A stretch of 64,000 bases of DNA from Cytobacillus oceanisediminis (GCF_022811925.1 NZ_CP065511.1:4395501-4459500), one strand, 5' to 3'; shown: positions 53,911 to 64,000, numbered from the stretch's first letter. Program-made: numbers and translations. The notes: generated from the letters alone by a model not told the origin.

Positions 53911-54429
53911 ATGAAGGAACGGAAAGACTTATGGAAACCGGAAGAGGATCAATTACTCGAAGAAACAGTGCTTGAATACACATCAAACGGGGATACAAAA
54001 GCATCAGCTTTTAAGAAGGCAAGTACTGAACTCGGCCGTACAGTTTCAGCATGCCAATACCGCTGGAACACAGCCATAAAAAAAAGGACAGATTATGGAT
54101 CCCAGGAAATCGCAAGCAATAAGGCACCCAGACAAACCAATGTAACTCCTGACAGTGTTCCCCCTGCCAATTTGGCTCAAGTCATACACTTCTTAAGGAA
54201 TTTTGCGAAAATACAGCCTAATTCAGAGCAAATGAAGGAAAATAAACGTCTGCACGAAGCACAAGTGCAATTAAAACTTCAAAATGAGCAGTTAATCAGA
54301 AGGCTGAAGGACAAGAAAGCGGAATTTGAAAATCAGCTTCTGCAATATGAAGAAATGGCAAGCATCCTGAAAGAAGCCGACCAGCTGCTGAAGCATGACA
54401 GCAAAGAAGAGAAAAGAGCCGTTCACTGA
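53911..54429 (+). CDS. RsfA-family Myb-like sporulation regulator
   Basis: A 172-residue protein. The N-terminal Myb/SANT-like domain (MKERKDLWKPEEDQLLEETV, then ACQYRWNTAIKKR, residues 1-55) has the spaced tryptophans of RsfA. A Glu/Lys/Gln-rich coiled coil (about 105-160) follows. B. subtilis RsfA is a forespore regulator of SigF genes; a paralogue here could act similarly. Start ATG 53911 has GAGGTG 10 bases upstream; the longer frame from 53773 is not likely. Confidence 0.88.
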   Translation: MKERKDLWKPEEDQLLEETVLEYTSNGDTKASAFKKASTELGRTVSACQYRWNTAIKKRTDYGSQEIASNKAPRQTNVTPDSVPPANLAQVIHFLRNFAKIQPNSEQMKENKRLHEAQVQLKLQNEQLIRRLKDKKAEFENQLLQYEEMASILKEADQLLKHDSKEEKRAVH

Positions 54430-54458
54430 TTGGAGAGATTCCAGAACTTTTTATGCGA

Positions 54459-54486
54459 AAGACCGGCCTGCAGCCGGTCTCTTTTC
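54459..54486. terminator. Bidirectional terminator between the rsfA-like gene and tcdA
   Basis: AGACCGGC-CTGCA-GCCGGTCT then CTTTT. Confidence 0.85.
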
Positions 54487-55246
54487 AGTCATTTACACGT
54501 GCAATTTTAATATCGCTTAATAGTTCTTTAACTACATAGCTGGCCATGATTAAACCTGCAACAGAAGGAACAAATGCGTTTGAAGATGGCGGCATTTTAG
54601 CCTTTCTGATTTCAGCATCATCTTTCCCAACTGTTTTGCGGACATCTTCCCGGATAACGATCGGGCTTTCATCCGAGAATACAACCGGAACGCCTTTTCT
54701 GATTCCTTCTTTTCTCAGGCGCGTGCGGATAACCTTAGCAATCGGGTCAGTATGAGTTTTGAAGATATCAGCAATCTGGAACCTGGTCGGATCCATTTTA
54801 TTTGCAGCACCCATGCTTGAAATCATTGGAATCCCTCTGTTCAAGCATTCTTTTATTAAATGAATTTTATAAGAAATCGTATCGGAAGCATCAACTACAA
54901 AGTCCAGTCCATAATCAAAGAATTGCTCATAGGTTTCCTCTGTATAAAACATTTTCAAAGCAATAACTTCACAGTCAGGATTGATATCCTTAATTCTTTC
55001 TTTCATTAAATCCACCTTTGGTTTCCCGACTGTGGATAATAAAGCGATGACCTGTCTGTTCACATTTGTGATATCAACATCGTCTTTATCAACCAGCACA
55101 AGCCGGCCAACACCTGAACGCGCCAGTGCTTCCGCAGCAAAGGAACCAACTCCGCCGATGCCCAGTACTGCAACTGTGCTATTTCTCATTTTTTCAAGGC
55201 CTTCTTTGCCAATAGCCAATTCATTCCTGGAAAATTGGTGAAGCAT
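54485..55246 (-). CDS. tcdA: tRNA threonylcarbamoyladenosine dehydratase TcdA (YrvM)
   Basis: A 253-residue E1/ThiF-type protein. The ATP-binding loop GIGGVGSFAAEALARSG (about residues 29-45), DKDDVDITNVNRQ (about 52-64) and the aspartate in VVDASDTIS are present. It dehydrates t6A37 to the cyclic form ct6A in ANN-decoding tRNAs. Start ATG 55246 has GGAG 9 bases upstream; the longer reading to 55264 lacks a site. No partner desulfurase is adjacent. Confidence 0.93.
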   Translation of the reverse strand: MLHQFSRNELAIGKEGLEKMRNSTVAVLGIGGVGSFAAEALARSGVGRLVLVDKDDVDITNVNRQVIALLSTVGKPKVDLMKERIKDINPDCEVIALKMFYTEETYEQFFDYGLDFVVDASDTISYKIHLIKECLNRGIPMISSMGAANKMDPTRFQIADIFKTHTDPIAKVIRTRLRKEGIRKGVPVVFSDESPIVIREDVRKTVGKDDAEIRKAKMPPSSNAFVPSVAGLIMASYVVKELLSDIKIARVND

Positions 55247-55486
55247 ATATATCAACTCCATCAAATGTTATTTAAAAAGCATGTATTATCTAATACCCGA
55301 TAATGAATATATCATACTTGAATTTTAAAACAAGTAGTTCTATAGGATTAATTCCATTAAACAATTTACCATTAATTAAATCCAAACTTCCTCTCCAATA
55401 GTGTTAACAGCACTATAATATTTAATCCTTAACACATTTCAACTATAGCTCAGTTCCAAGTAAGATTATAAAGAACAGGACAACAA
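55247..55486. other. A/T-rich gap between tcdA and the 6S terminator
   Basis: About 240 bases with no gene, repeat or hairpin that I can recognise; it must hold the tcdA promoter. Confidence 0.5.
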
Positions 55487-55487
55487 A

Positions 55488-55515
55488 AAAATCCATGCTC
55501 ACAAGCATGGATTTT
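55488..55515 (-). terminator. Terminator downstream of 6S RNA
   Basis: AAAATCCATGC-(6-base loop)-GCATGGATTTT then TTTG on the minus strand, about 20 bases beyond the closing stem of the RNA. Confidence 0.9.
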
Positions 55516-55532
55516 ATCAATCGTATGTATTA

Positions 55533-55728
55533 AAGAGTCCCAATCGTGCCGTCGCTGTTGATGCCCTCGTTTTGAACCCGCACTCAGCAGGTGGGTGTCC
55601 TGTTTCCTGCGTTTGTAAGTCCTCATCCATGAGGCTTTTACGCTGCGGGAAAACTCCGGACTCCCGAAGGAATAATGTTGGTCAAAATTTCAGGTTTTAC
55701 AACGAACACATCAGGACTCTTTATTTAT
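55533..55728 (-). ncRNA. ssrSA: 6S RNA (BsrA/SsrSA type)
   Basis: On the minus strand the RNA begins near AAAGAGTCCTGATGTG and ends GGGACTC, the two ends forming the closing stem GAGTCC/GGACTC. Inside, AAGCCTCATGGATGAGGACTT and GGACACCCACCTGCTGAGTG agree with my memory of the Bacillus 6S-1 sequence. Its place between aspS and tcdA (yrvM) is that of bsrA in B. subtilis. 6S RNA mimics an open promoter and holds SigA RNA polymerase in stationary phase. Confidence 0.9.
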
Positions 55729-55735
55729 TGATATG

Positions 55736-55764
55736 ATCATATCACACGGTTTCTTCTTTTTCAA
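55736..55764 (-). promoter_or_regulatory. SigA promoter of 6S RNA
   Basis: TTGAAA at 55759-55764 and TATGAT at 55736-55741 on the minus strand, spacing 17, placing the start near 55728. The remaining bases to aspS at 55907 show only a weak A/T-rich hairpin after the aspS stop. Confidence 0.8.
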
Positions 55765-55906
55765 GCTGATGAAATGGGGCAAATTTGAACAATTTTATCC
55801 ATTTTATTCCTTAAAATTAGACATACCGTCTAAAAATCAGGAGTTACTTCCCAGTTTAGTTTTCTGAAAAATGAATTTTTTCATTTATTTAAACATTAAT
55901 AGGAAA

Positions 55907-57682
55907 TTACTCACTTTTTTTCAAGTTAAGCGCTAAGTGCAAATCATTAAGCTGGGACTGGCTAACTTCACCAGGAGCTTCTGTAAGCACACAGCTCGCA
56001 CTGGCTGTTTTAGGGAAGGCAATCGTATCCCTCAGATTTGTTCTGCCAGCCAATAGCATCACAAGCCTGTCTAATCCAAGTGCAATTCCTCCATGCGGAG
56101 GAGTGCCATATTCAAATGCTTCAAGCAGGAATCCAAACTGTTCAACAGCTTCCTCTTTTGAGAATCCAAGCACACTGAACATTTTCTCTTGAACGTCTCT
56201 TTCGAAAATACGCAATGAACCGCCGCCAAGCTCGTAGCCGTTTAATACAAGGTCATATGCTTGTGCACGGACTTGAGCTGGATCTTTATCGAGAAGATTT
56301 AAATCTTCTCTGGCAGGCATTGTAAATGGATGATGGGCTGCATAATAGCGGCCTTCTTCCTCATCGTACTCAAGTAGCGGCCAGTCTGTAACCCAAAGGA
56401 AGTTAAACTTGCTTTGATCAATCAGATCAAGCTCTTTTCCAAGCTTTAATCGCAGAGCGCCAAGTGCATCTGCCACAACGTTTTTCTTATCAGCCACAAA
56501 GAGGAGCAAGTCTCCTGATTCTACTGACAGAGCTGCATAGAATGCTTTTTGTTCATCCTCAGTCACAAACTTGGCAATCGGACCTTTTAATCCGTCTTCT
56601 TCCGCTTTTAACCAAGCAAGCCCTTTTGCACCATAAACAGCAGCAAACTCTGTTAGGGCATCAATATCTTTTCGTGAATACTTTCCTGCACCATTTTTTA
56701 CATTAATGGCCTTTACCTGTCCCCCGGAAGCAACTGCTCCGGCAAATACTTTGAAGCTTGAATCTTTTACTATTTCCGATAGATCCGTCAATTCCATTTC
56801 AAAGCGGGTATCCGGCTTATCAGAGCCAAAACGGTCCATCGCTTCCTGATAGGTCATTCGCGGGATTGGAAGCTGGACATCCAGGTCTTTCACTTCTTTC
56901 AAGACCTTTTTCATCATGTTTTCCATCAGGCCGATGATTTCTTCCTGGCTCATAAAACTCATTTCGATGTCGACCTGAGTAAATTCAGGCTGGCGATCTG
57001 CGCGCAGGTCTTCATCACGGAAGCATCGTGCAATTTGGTAATAGCGTTCAAATCCGCCTACCATTAATAACTGCTTAAAGATTTGAGGCGATTGCGGAAG
57101 AGCATAGAATTCACCCGGATGCACACGGCTTGGAACTAAATAGTCACGGGCTCCTTCCGGCGTGCTCTTCGTTAAAATCGGTGTTTCTATATCAAGGAAT
57201 CCTTCGCCGTCCAGAAAATCCCTCATCGCTTTTGTTACTTGATGACGCATCTTAAAGGTATCAAACATGACTGGGCGTCTCAAATCCAGATAGCGGTATT
57301 TGAGGCGGACATCTTCGGAAACATCCGTTTTATCATCAATGACAAAAGGAGGTGTTTTTGCTTCATTTATGATCGTCACTTTCTCTGCTTTAATCTCAAT
57401 GCGCCCTGTTTTCAGGTTCTCATTAATCGTGCCTTCTTCACGTGCAATTACTTCACCCTCTATATCAAGAACAAATTCATTGCGGATCTTTTCAGCTGTT
57501 GCAAGAGCTTCAGGGGAAACTTCCGGATTGAATACAACCTGAACGATCCCAGTGCGGTCACGAAGATCCACAAAGATCAGACCGCCCAAATCCCGGCGTT
57601 TTTGTACCCAGCCTTTTAAGCTTACTTTTTCTCCAATAGCTTTTTCCGTTACTTCCCCGCAAAAATACGTTCGCCCAAACAT
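55907..57682 (-). CDS. aspS: Aspartyl-tRNA synthetase
   Basis: A 591-residue class II synthetase of the bacterial type. The N-terminal OB anticodon domain ([20 protein letters not shown]), motif 2 [18 protein letters not shown] (about residues 217-234), the GAD insert and motif 3 [14 protein letters not shown] (about 530-543) are present. It charges tRNA-Asp. The start is ATG 57682, following GGGAGGAA; the longer frame from 57760 overlaps hisS. It lies 28 bases after hisS in one operon under the T-box. Confidence 0.98.
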   Translation of the reverse strand: MFGRTYFCGEVTEKAIGEKVSLKGWVQKRRDLGGLIFVDLRDRTGIVQVVFNPEVSPEALATAEKIRNEFVLDIEGEVIAREEGTINENLKTGRIEIKAEKVTIINEAKTPPFVIDDKTDVSEDVRLKYRYLDLRRPVMFDTFKMRHQVTKAMRDFLDGEGFLDIETPILTKSTPEGARDYLVPSRVHPGEFYALPQSPQIFKQLLMVGGFERYYQIARCFRDEDLRADRQPEFTQVDIEMSFMSQEEIIGLMENMMKKVLKEVKDLDVQLPIPRMTYQEAMDRFGSDKPDTRFEMELTDLSEIVKDSSFKVFAGAVASGGQVKAINVKNGAGKYSRKDIDALTEFAAVYGAKGLAWLKAEEDGLKGPIAKFVTEDEQKAFYAALSVESGDLLLFVADKKNVVADALGALRLKLGKELDLIDQSKFNFLWVTDWPLLEYDEEEGRYYAAHHPFTMPAREDLNLLDKDPAQVRAQAYDLVLNGYELGGGSLRIFERDVQEKMFSVLGFSKEEAVEQFGFLLEAFEYGTPPHGGIALGLDRLVMLLAGRTNLRDTIAFPKTASASCVLTEAPGEVSQSQLNDLHLALNLKKSE

Positions 57683-57710
57683 TCTAATTCCTCCCAAATA
57701 TAAAGCTGAT

Positions 57711-58985
57711 TTATGATTGATAAAGCTCTGTAAATTTTTCAATAAAAGAATCAAGATCAAGCTCTATTTGTTCTCCCGATTCCATTGATTTCACATTAAT
57801 TTTGTTCGCTTTAAGTTCATCTTCACCCAAGACAGCAACAAATTTTGCATCCGACCGGTCTGCCGCTTTAAACTGGGCTTTAATTTTTCTGTCAAGATAA
57901 TCTCTTTCAGCAGAATATCCTGCCATTCGAAGTTTTTGAAGAAGGCCGACTGTGTAATCCTTTGCTTCCTCTCCAAGGGATACAAGGTAGCAATCAATGC
58001 CCTTATTAAGAGGCAGATCCACCTTCTCTGCCTCAAGAGCAGCGATGAATCGCTCGATACTTAAAGCAAAACCTATTCCCGGCGCTTCAGGACCGCCAAT
58101 TTCCTCAGTGAGGCCATTGTATCGTCCGCCGCCGCAAAGAGTTGTAATAGCGCCGAATCCTTCGGAATCGCTCATAATTTCAAAAGCAGTATGATTGTAA
58201 TAATCCAGACCGCGAACAAGATTTGGATCGACAGTAAAGTCAATATCCAGGTTCTTTAAATACTTTTGAACCTTCTCAAAATAGGCTTTTGAATCATCAT
58301 TTAAATAATCAATGATGGATGGAGCCGATTTCATAAGTTCATGTTCACGATCCTGCTTACAGTCCAGGATGCGCATTGGATTTTTCTCAAGGCGATTCTG
58401 GCAATCCTGGCAAAACTCCCCGATCCGCGGCTTGAAGTGGTTGACCAGAGCCTCTCTGTGTGCCGAACGGCTTTCTTTATCTCCCAGGCTGTTCACAATC
58501 AATTTAAGCTTTTGCAGTCCCATGCTTCTATAAAGTGACATTGCCAGTGCGATAACTTCCGCATCAATTGCCGGATCCGCGCTGCCGATCGCTTCGACGC
58601 CAAATTGGACAAACTGGCGGAAACGACCTGCCTGGGGGCGTTCATAACGGAACATAGGTCCCATATAATAAAGCTTTACAGGCTGGCTCGCATCACCGTA
58701 CATTTTATGTTCAACGAATGATCTTACAGTCGAAGCTGTTCCTTCAGGGCGAAGTGTCAGGCTTCGTCCGCCGCGGTCTTCAAACGTGTACATTTCTTTT
58801 TGGACAATATCCGTCGTGTCTCCAACACTGCGCAGAAATAATTCTGTATGTTCAAAAATAGGTGTTCTGATTTCACGATATTGAAACTTCTCACAAAGTT
58901 CCCTGGCCTTTTCTTCTATCAATTGCCATTTTTCAACTTCCCCCGGCAGAATGTCCTGCGTTCCCCTTGGTATTCGGATAGACAT
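57711..58985 (-). CDS. hisS: Histidyl-tRNA synthetase
   Basis: A 424-residue class II synthetase. The family opening [11 protein letters not shown], motif 1 PIFEHTELF, motif 2 [14 protein letters not shown] (about residues 112-125), the histidine A site [15 protein letters not shown] (about 257-271) and motif 3 [11 protein letters not shown] are all in place. It charges tRNA-His. ATG 58985 has AGGAGG 9 bases upstream. The T-box leader controls it and, through the operon, aspS. Confidence 0.98.
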   Translation of the reverse strand: MSIRIPRGTQDILPGEVEKWQLIEEKARELCEKFQYREIRTPIFEHTELFLRSVGDTTDIVQKEMYTFEDRGGRSLTLRPEGTASTVRSFVEHKMYGDASQPVKLYYMGPMFRYERPQAGRFRQFVQFGVEAIGSADPAIDAEVIALAMSLYRSMGLQKLKLIVNSLGDKESRSAHREALVNHFKPRIGEFCQDCQNRLEKNPMRILDCKQDREHELMKSAPSIIDYLNDDSKAYFEKVQKYLKNLDIDFTVDPNLVRGLDYYNHTAFEIMSDSEGFGAITTLCGGGRYNGLTEEIGGPEAPGIGFALSIERFIAALEAEKVDLPLNKGIDCYLVSLGEEAKDYTVGLLQKLRMAGYSAERDYLDRKIKAQFKAADRSDAKFVAVLGEDELKANKINVKSMESGEQIELDLDSFIEKFTELYQS

Positions 58986-59078
58986 GAAAATTACCTCCTA
59001 ATGCAAAATGATATCTATGTACAAAATATTGATCCTTTACGATCAGCCAATAAATCAGCCATGATCGCAATCGCCAAA

Positions 59079-59415
59079 ATAAAAAAACTCCCGCCTCCTT
59101 GTATATTAAATACAAGGGACGAGAGTTTGGTTTTCCCGTGGTGCCACCCTAGTTGAAGCCAATAAATAAACTTCCTCTTTTACAGTTAACGCCTGTTAAC
59201 GTTCAGCTCCTACTAAAGATTACGCCTTTTTCAGAGAGAAACCTACGAAGTGTTCTTTCGTTAAATCATCATGTGAGAATGCTTTCAGCCGGGCGGCACT
59301 CTCTCTCTTTTCATGTGGGGTTTAACTACTCTTCTCCATCAATGGTTTATCGAAAAGCAGACACGCCTTGGTCAGACGCTGCAGCTAGACATTTAATTGT
59401 ATTTGTCATTTTATT
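59079..59415 (-). promoter_or_regulatory. T-box riboswitch of hisS-aspS
   Basis: The T-box AGGGTGGCACCACGGG is at 59135-59150. A terminator AACTCTCGTCCCTTGT/ACAAGGAGGCGGGAGTT followed by TTTTT is at 59079-59128. Stem I starts near AGAGTAGTTAAACC, whose GTTAAA pairs with TTTAAC on the 3' side. The next bases there, GAAAGAACAC, place CAC (59250-59252) as the specifier, a His codon. Uncharged tRNA-His should therefore antiterminate the whole operon, including aspS. Confidence 0.93.
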
Positions 59416-59421
59416 TATATT

Positions 59422-59450
59422 ATAATACGGAGCATTTTCATCAATGTCAA
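59422..59450 (-). promoter_or_regulatory. SigA promoter of the hisS leader
   Basis: TTGACA at 59445-59450 and TATTAT at 59422-59427 on the minus strand, spacing 17. Confidence 0.85.
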
Positions 59451-59463
59451 GACTAAAATCATG

Positions 59464-59640
59464 TTATGATCGCTCCAGCTTTTTTTTCAGTTTCCTGACA
59501 TCCTTGAGAGATAGTCCAAACTCTGAAGCGAGTTCAATCATGTTTGAGTTTTGTTCTCTCTGTATAAAATCATGAAAATCAACCCCGAACAGCTGATTTT
59601 CACCAGATTGTGCAGACATCCCTTTTTCTCCAAATCTCAT
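59464..59640 (-). CDS. Small HTH-like protein of unknown function
   Basis: A 58-residue protein beginning MRFGEKGMSAQSGENQLFGV. The C-terminal part (IELASEFGLSLKDVRKLKKK) looks like a DNA-binding helix-turn-helix. Its position between hisS and the amidase gene corresponds, as I recall, to yrzK of B. subtilis. Start ATG 59640 has AAGGGTGA 5 bases upstream; the GTG at 59649 overlaps that site. Function unknown. Confidence 0.7.
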   Translation of the reverse strand: MRFGEKGMSAQSGENQLFGVDFHDFIQREQNSNMIELASEFGLSLKDVRKLKKKLERS

Positions 59641-59869
59641 AATGCTCACCCTTTTTTATGTAGTCTGTTCTATTCTTTCCATTTTCAGTTGAAATGTTTC
59701 ATAACAGGGCAAATTTAATTCCCAGCTAAAAATGATTGCTGAGATACCGATATTAGAAGGGAAATTGCACAAGATGCAGAAGTATTTTAGGACCAAAGTT
59801 ATCTTGACTGCCGGCACCTTGTTTGTTTTTCTGTTAATAAGGATTTTAATTATGAAAGGAGGCGGCCTG

Positions 59870-61615
59870 TTGGAGAAAAGAAAACCACTTATTCTCGTGA
59901 TATGCCTTATGCTTTTGGCTGGCATAACACAGGCGGAAACACAGGTTAAAGCTGAAAACAATTCTGTAACAATTACCACCAATAATCTTAACGTCCGTCA
60001 AGGACCAGGCTTAAGCTACCCAATTCTGGGACAAGCCCAGAAAGGAGATCAATTTAACACCCTTTCCCGTGAAGAAGAATGGATTAAAATTAATTTCCAG
60101 GGGGAAAATGGCTATGTGGCCAGCTGGCTTGTTTCCGATATGACCACCAGTCAGACAGGAGAAAAAGCAGCCAGTACAAATTCCCAGGCAGTCATTACAA
60201 CAGATGGCCTGAGGGTGAGAAAGGGACCTGGTACAAGTTACGGTGTTCTGGGGACTATCCAGAAAGGAACAGCCTATAAGGTCAAGGGCACAGAAGGAAG
60301 CTGGGTTAAGATCCAAACTCCTTATGGAGATGGATGGGTCGCAAATGAATTCGTCCAATACAGCGGCAGCCAAAAGAAAAATTCACTAAGCAGCAGCAAA
60401 ACCGGGAAAATCACAGCAAACTCCCTAAATGTGAGAACCAAGCCATCGCTTCAAAGTGACATCATCGGCAAACTAAATTCAGGGGAGACTGTAGCTGTTT
60501 TTTCTCAAAATGACAGCTGGACAGAAATCTCTTTCTCGGGCAATACCGGATGGATCAGCAGCCAATATATTGCGGTTCAATCCTCACCATCAGAAAGCAA
60601 GCCAAAACAGTCAGCATCCGGGAAATCCGGCACTGTTACAGCAACCTCTTTAACCATAAGAAATAAAGGATCGTTAAATGGGAAACCAATTGGTTCTGTT
60701 ACAAAAGGCCAAACTTTTCCTATTCTTGAGCAAGCTGATAATTGGGCAAAGATAGAATATCAGCCTGGTTCTTATGGATGGGTGGCAAGCTGGTTCATAG
60801 ACATAGCCGCCGAGAAGAATTCCGGCTCTTCCCAGCAAAGTGTAAACGGCAGTTCTGCAATTATATTACATAACGGATCAAATATTAGGAAAAAAGCCAG
60901 TACCCAATCGTCTGTCATTCACAGGGCAAATAAAGGGGATAGCTTTGAAATTATCAGTCTGAATAACGATTGGTACGAAATTCGCCTGCCAAACGGCGGG
61001 CAGGGTTTTGTTGCCGGATGGATCGTCACCGTTGAGGGATCTGCACCTGCAATAACAAAACCAGGGGCGGAAAAGCACCTGAAAAATAAAACAATCGTCC
61101 TTGATCCCGGCCATGGTGGCCGTGATAACGGGACAACAGGAGCTAGAGGGACCCGTGAAAAGGATATTACGATCAGGACCGCTCAATTGCTCGCCGAGAA
61201 ACTAAGGGCGGCAGGTGCCAATGTCATTCTGACCAGGAACGGAGATACCTATTTGCCGCTTCCTTCCAGAGTAGGCATTTCACATTATCACAATGCAGAT
61301 GCTTTTATCAGCATTCATTATGACAGCACCCCAGATCGGACTGCAAGAGGAGCGACTACCTATTACTATCATTCTTTTCAAAAGGAACTTGCAGCCAATA
61401 TCCACTCTAATGTAACATCCATGACAAACCTGAGAGATCGGGGCTATAGAGTCGGAGATTATCATGTAATTAGAGAGAATAAACGCAATGCCGTTCTTAT
61501 AGAACTTGGATACCTGAGCAATCCGGCTGAAGAAGCTCTGATTGCTTCTGCACAGTATCAGCAATCTGCAGCAGCAGGAATTTATCAGGGACTTGCCCGC
61601 TATTTCAAAAATTAG
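59870..61615 (+). CDS. yrvJ: N-acetylmuramoyl-L-alanine amidase with five SH3b domains (YrvJ-like)
   Basis: A 581-residue exported protein. A signal peptide (MEKRKPLILVICLMLLAGIT) precedes five bacterial SH3 repeats (about residues 30-390), each with the pattern LNVR.GP...Y.VLG...KG and a closing GW(V/I). The Amidase_3 domain (about 400-581) shows zinc ligands in LDPGHGG, TREKD and ISIHYD and the catalytic glutamate in IELGYLSN. It should bind and cut cell-wall peptide side chains. Start TTG 59870 has AAAGGAGG 7 bases upstream. A longer frame with an extra hydrophobic stretch begins at 59732 but is less likely. Confidence 0.9.
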   Translation: MEKRKPLILVICLMLLAGITQAETQVKAENNSVTITTNNLNVRQGPGLSYPILGQAQKGDQFNTLSREEEWIKINFQGENGYVASWLVSDMTTSQTGEKAASTNSQAVITTDGLRVRKGPGTSYGVLGTIQKGTAYKVKGTEGSWVKIQTPYGDGWVANEFVQYSGSQKKNSLSSSKTGKITANSLNVRTKPSLQSDIIGKLNSGETVAVFSQNDSWTEISFSGNTGWISSQYIAVQSSPSESKPKQSASGKSGTVTATSLTIRNKGSLNGKPIGSVTKGQTFPILEQADNWAKIEYQPGSYGWVASWFIDIAAEKNSGSSQQSVNGSSAIILHNGSNIRKKASTQSSVIHRANKGDSFEIISLNNDWYEIRLPNGGQGFVAGWIVTVEGSAPAITKPGAEKHLKNKTIVLDPGHGGRDNGTTGARGTREKDITIRTAQLLAEKLRAAGANVILTRNGDTYLPLPSRVGISHYHNADAFISIHYDSTPDRTARGATTYYYHSFQKELAANIHSNVTSMTNLRDRGYRVGDYHVIRENKRNAVLIELGYLSNPAEEALIASAQYQQSAAAGIYQGLARYFKN

Positions 61616-61617
61616 CA

Positions 61618-61656
61618 AAAGCCCCGGCACCCAAATGGGATGCCAGGGCTTTTTGC
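61618..61656. terminator. Bidirectional terminator between yrvJ and dtd
   Basis: AAAAGCCCCGGCA and TGCCAGGGCTTTTT form a long imperfect stem with A and T runs on its sides. Confidence 0.8.
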
Positions 61657-61670
61657 ATAATTAAAAAACC

Positions 61671-62111
61671 TTACTTGCTTTCTAAAATTAACGTAACTGG
61701 TCCATCGTTGGTTAACTGAACATCCATCATGGCTCCGAATTCACCTGTTTCTACTTTTAGGCCTTTAACTTCTAAGTACCGGTTAAAAGCATCGTAGATT
61801 TTTACGGCATGCGCAGGGCTTGCCGCTTCCATGAAATTGGGCCGTCTGCCCTTTCGGCAATCTCCATATAAAGTAAACTGGGAGACCGAAAGAATTTCAC
61901 CTTCCTGATCCAGCAGTGAAAAATTCATTTTGCCATTTTCATCTTCGAAGACTCGAAGATTGGCAATCTTATCAGCCAGAAAAGCTGCGTCCTCTTCCTT
62001 ATCTTCATGGGTGACTCCAACGAGCAAAACAAACCCCTTTTTGATGCTTCCGACGGTTTTGCCGTCCACCGTTACGCTGGCTTCTTTGCTTCGCTGCACT
62101 ACAACACGCAT
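61671..62111 (-). CDS. dtd: D-aminoacyl-tRNA deacylase
   Basis: A 146-residue protein. The family motifs [15 protein letters not shown] (about residues 77-91) and the C-terminal [11 protein letters not shown] (about 135-145) are present. It frees tRNA from D-amino acids, notably D-Tyr, and from glycine mischarged to tRNA-Ala. It follows relA by 14 bases, as in B. subtilis yrvI, and is part of the relA transcript. Confidence 0.96.
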   Translation of the reverse strand: MRVVVQRSKEASVTVDGKTVGSIKKGFVLLVGVTHEDKEEDAAFLADKIANLRVFEDENGKMNFSLLDQEGEILSVSQFTLYGDCRKGRRPNFMEAASPAHAVKIYDAFNRYLEVKGLKVETGEFGAMMDVQLTNDGPVTLILESK

Positions 62112-62125
62112 TCTATCTGCTCCCC

Positions 62126-64000
62126 TTAGTTCATAATCCTTCTTACTGCATAAATATCAGGGATTTGTTTAATCCTTTCCACAACCTTTTGCAGGTGGCT
62201 GACATTGTGTATGGCAATGGACATATTAATCGTTGCTGATTTATTGCGGTCGGATCGTCCTGATACGGCTGAAATGTTGGTTTTCGTTTCATTAACAGCC
62301 TGAAGGACCTCATTCAATAATCCCCTCCGGTCATAACCGGTAATTTCAATTTCAACATTGTATTCTTTCCGGTCATTTAAGGCTGTTTCCCACTCAACCG
62401 GGATGAGCCTCTGTTTTGCATCATCCGTTTCTATATTAGGACAATCATCACGGTGTACAGAGACTCCTCTGCCCTTTGTAATAAACCCGACGATTTCATC
62501 TCCAGGGACAGGATTACAGCAGCGGGAAAGGCGAATCAGCAGGTTATCAATGCCTGAAACCCGGACACCGGATTCGCGTTTTTTGGCAGATGGAAAAGTC
62601 TTCAGTTCCGAAACAGCATTTGTAATATCGGAGGTTTGTTCGAGATCGCGTTTCTTGCGCCATTTTTCTGTCAGCCTGTTGGCAACCTGAAGTGCCGTTA
62701 CCCCGTTATAGCCAACGGCGGCATACATATCTTCCTCTGTGGCAAAGTTGAATTTCTCGGCGACCCTTTTAACATTATCAGATGTCAAAATTTCCTTCAG
62801 GTCGAAATCCATATTGCGAATCTCCCGCTCAACAAGCTCTTTCCCTTTTTCCACATTTTCTTCTTTTCTTTGCTTTTTGAAGAAAGTCCTGATTCTATTT
62901 TTTGCCTGTGAAGTCTGAGCAAGCTTCAGCCAATCTTTGCTCGGTCCATAGGAATGCTTGGATGTCAGAATTTCGATGATATCGCCGGTCTTCAGTTTGT
63001 AATCCAGCGTGACCATTTTCCCGTTGACTTTGGCACCGATTGTCTTGTTTCCAATTTCCGAGTGAATCCGGTAAGCAAAGTCAATTGGAACGGAGCCGGA
63101 AGGAAGTTCGATGACATCCCCTTTAGGAGTAAAGACAAACACCATATCGGAAAACAAATCGATCTTCAGTGATTCCATGAACTCTTCAGCATTTGCAGCA
63201 TCATCCTGAAACTCCAGGATTTCACGGAACCAGGTCAGCTTCTCCTCAAATGAAGAGCCCTCATTCACTCTTTTTCCTTCTTTATAAGCCCAATGGGCAG
63301 CAATACCAAACTCTGCAATTCTGTGCATATCCATGGTACGGATCTGGACTTCCAGCGGGTCACCTTTTGGCCCGATAACCGTAGTATGAAGAGATTGATA
63401 CATATTCTGTTTAGGCATGGCGATATAATCTTTAAAACGGCCGGGCATCGGCTTCCAGCATGTATGAATAATCCCAAGCACCGCATAGCAATCTTTAATG
63501 CTGCTTACAACAATGCGTACAGCAAGCAGATCATATATCTCATTGAATTGCTTATTTTGAAGCGCCATTTTTCGATAAATGCTGTATATATGCTTAGGGC
63601 GGCCGGATATCTCTGCTTTAATTGAAACCTCTGACAGTCTGCCCCGCATTACATTTATAACATCATCTAAATACTCTTCCCGTTCCGCTCTTTTTTTCTT
63701 CATCAGGTTTACAATCCGATAATATTGCTGAGGATTTAGGTACCTTAGAGCCGTATCTTCAAGCTCCCACTTAATCTTTGAAATTCCAAGCCTATGGGCA
63801 AGAGGGGCAAAAATTTCCAGCGTTTCGTTTGAAATGCGGCGCTGCTTTTCAGCTGGCAGATGCTTAAGTGTCCGCATATTATGAAGACGGTCAGCAAGCT
63901 TAATTAAGATCACACGGATGTCCTGGGCCATTGCCACAAACATTTTCCGATGATTTTCAGCCTGCTGCTCTTCCTGTGATTTATATTTAATTTTCCCCAG
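62126..64000 (-). CDS. relA: Bifunctional (p)ppGpp synthetase/hydrolase RelA, 5' end outside the window
   Basis: About 625 C-terminal codons are present; the frame stays open to position 64000, so the true start lies beyond the window. The visible part begins in the hydrolase domain ([19 protein letters not shown]) and continues with the synthetase domain ([27 protein letters not shown], including the conserved pattern of the GTP-binding region). TGS ([20 protein letters not shown]), helical, RIS-type ([15 protein letters not shown]) and C-terminal ACT domains follow. It makes and destroys (p)ppGpp in the stringent response. Confidence 0.97.
   Translation of the reverse strand: MGKIKYKSQEEQQAENHRKMFVAMAQDIRVILIKLADRLHNMRTLKHLPAEKQRRISNETLEIFAPLAHRLGISKIKWELEDTALRYLNPQQYYRIVNLMKKKRAEREEYLDDVINVMRGRLSEVSIKAEISGRPKHIYSIYRKMALQNKQFNEIYDLLAVRIVVSSIKDCYAVLGIIHTCWKPMPGRFKDYIAMPKQNMYQSLHTTVIGPKGDPLEVQIRTMDMHRIAEFGIAAHWAYKEGKRVNEGSSFEEKLTWFREILEFQDDAANAEEFMESLKIDLFSDMVFVFTPKGDVIELPSGSVPIDFAYRIHSEIGNKTIGAKVNGKMVTLDYKLKTGDIIEILTSKHSYGPSKDWLKLAQTSQAKNRIRTFFKKQRKEENVEKGKELVEREIRNMDFDLKEILTSDNVKRVAEKFNFATEEDMYAAVGYNGVTALQVANRLTEKWRKKRDLEQTSDITNAVSELKTFPSAKKRESGVRVSGIDNLLIRLSRCCNPVPGDEIVGFITKGRGVSVHRDDCPNIETDDAKQRLIPVEWETALNDRKEYNVEIEITGYDRRGLLNEVLQAVNETKTNISAVSGRSDRNKSATINMSIAIHNVSHLQKVVERIKQIPDIYAVRRIMN

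Noticed and set aside
55847..55906. AAATGAA/TTCATTT hairpin after aspS
   Set aside because: The stem is only seven A/T-rich pairs and has no strong T run, so I did not list it as a terminator.
63943..63943. Internal ATG of relA read as the gene start
   Set aside because: The frame is open to the window edge with conserved RelA sequence, so the start lies outside the window.

Overview
The window is a stretch of core chromosome from a low-GC, endospore-forming member of the Bacillaceae. The sporulation genes spoIIP, gpr, sigK, sda and an rsfA-like gene, the comE competence locus, and near-continuous synteny with the lepA-comE-sda, sigK, and yrr/yrv-relA regions of Bacillus subtilis all point there. 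Codon use and the dispersed palindromic repeats suggest a Cytobacillus- or Mesobacillus-like genus, but that is an inference. Most genes lie on the minus strand, so the reading order below is from right to left in transcription.

Layout. Positions 1-7.4 kb: hemW (cut by the window edge), lepA, yqxA, spoIIP, gpr, then rpsT on the plus strand and holA. 7.5-12.6 kb: yqzM and the late competence locus comEC-comEB-comEA with divergent comER. 12.7-17.8 kb: one tight operon yqeG-yqeH-aroE-yhbY-nadD-yqeK-rsfS-yqeM, mixing ribosome assembly, NAD, shikimate and Ap4A functions. 18.0-18.5 kb: a DnaA-box cluster followed by sda, the replication/sporulation checkpoint. 18.5-26.3 kb: psd and pssA (phosphatidylethanolamine synthesis), pepF, several very small genes, a lipoprotein, an uninterrupted sigK, and a cluster of tiny ORFs related to YrzI. 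26.4-37.6 kb: mtnN, yrzA, yrrS-pbpI-greA, udk, the trhP1-trhP2-trmR tRNA wobble-uridine operon, mltG, yrzB-ruvX-yrzL. 37.8-43.4 kb: alaS behind an alanine-type T-box, yrrI and a run of small yrz genes. 43.4-50.3 kb: recD2, yrrB, mnmA, cysteine desulfurase, cymR and a YczE-like membrane protein (sulfur supply and tRNA thiolation). 50.5-55.3 kb: rarA, an ABC transporter pair, an RsfA-like regulator, tcdA. 55.5-64 kb: 6S RNA, aspS and hisS behind a histidine-type T-box, an SH3/amidase protein, dtd, and relA (5' end outside the window).

The window has no prophage, transposase, CRISPR array, rRNA or tRNA gene that I could find. I did not find a new multi-gene system. The points most worth a second look are: the greA terminator that appears to bury the pbpI ribosome binding site; the cluster of tiny ORFs at 25.1-25.8 kb; a G7 tract that seems to have frameshifted a YjcZ-like gene; the structured, gene-free region between holA and yqzM; and two families of dispersed palindromic repeats.
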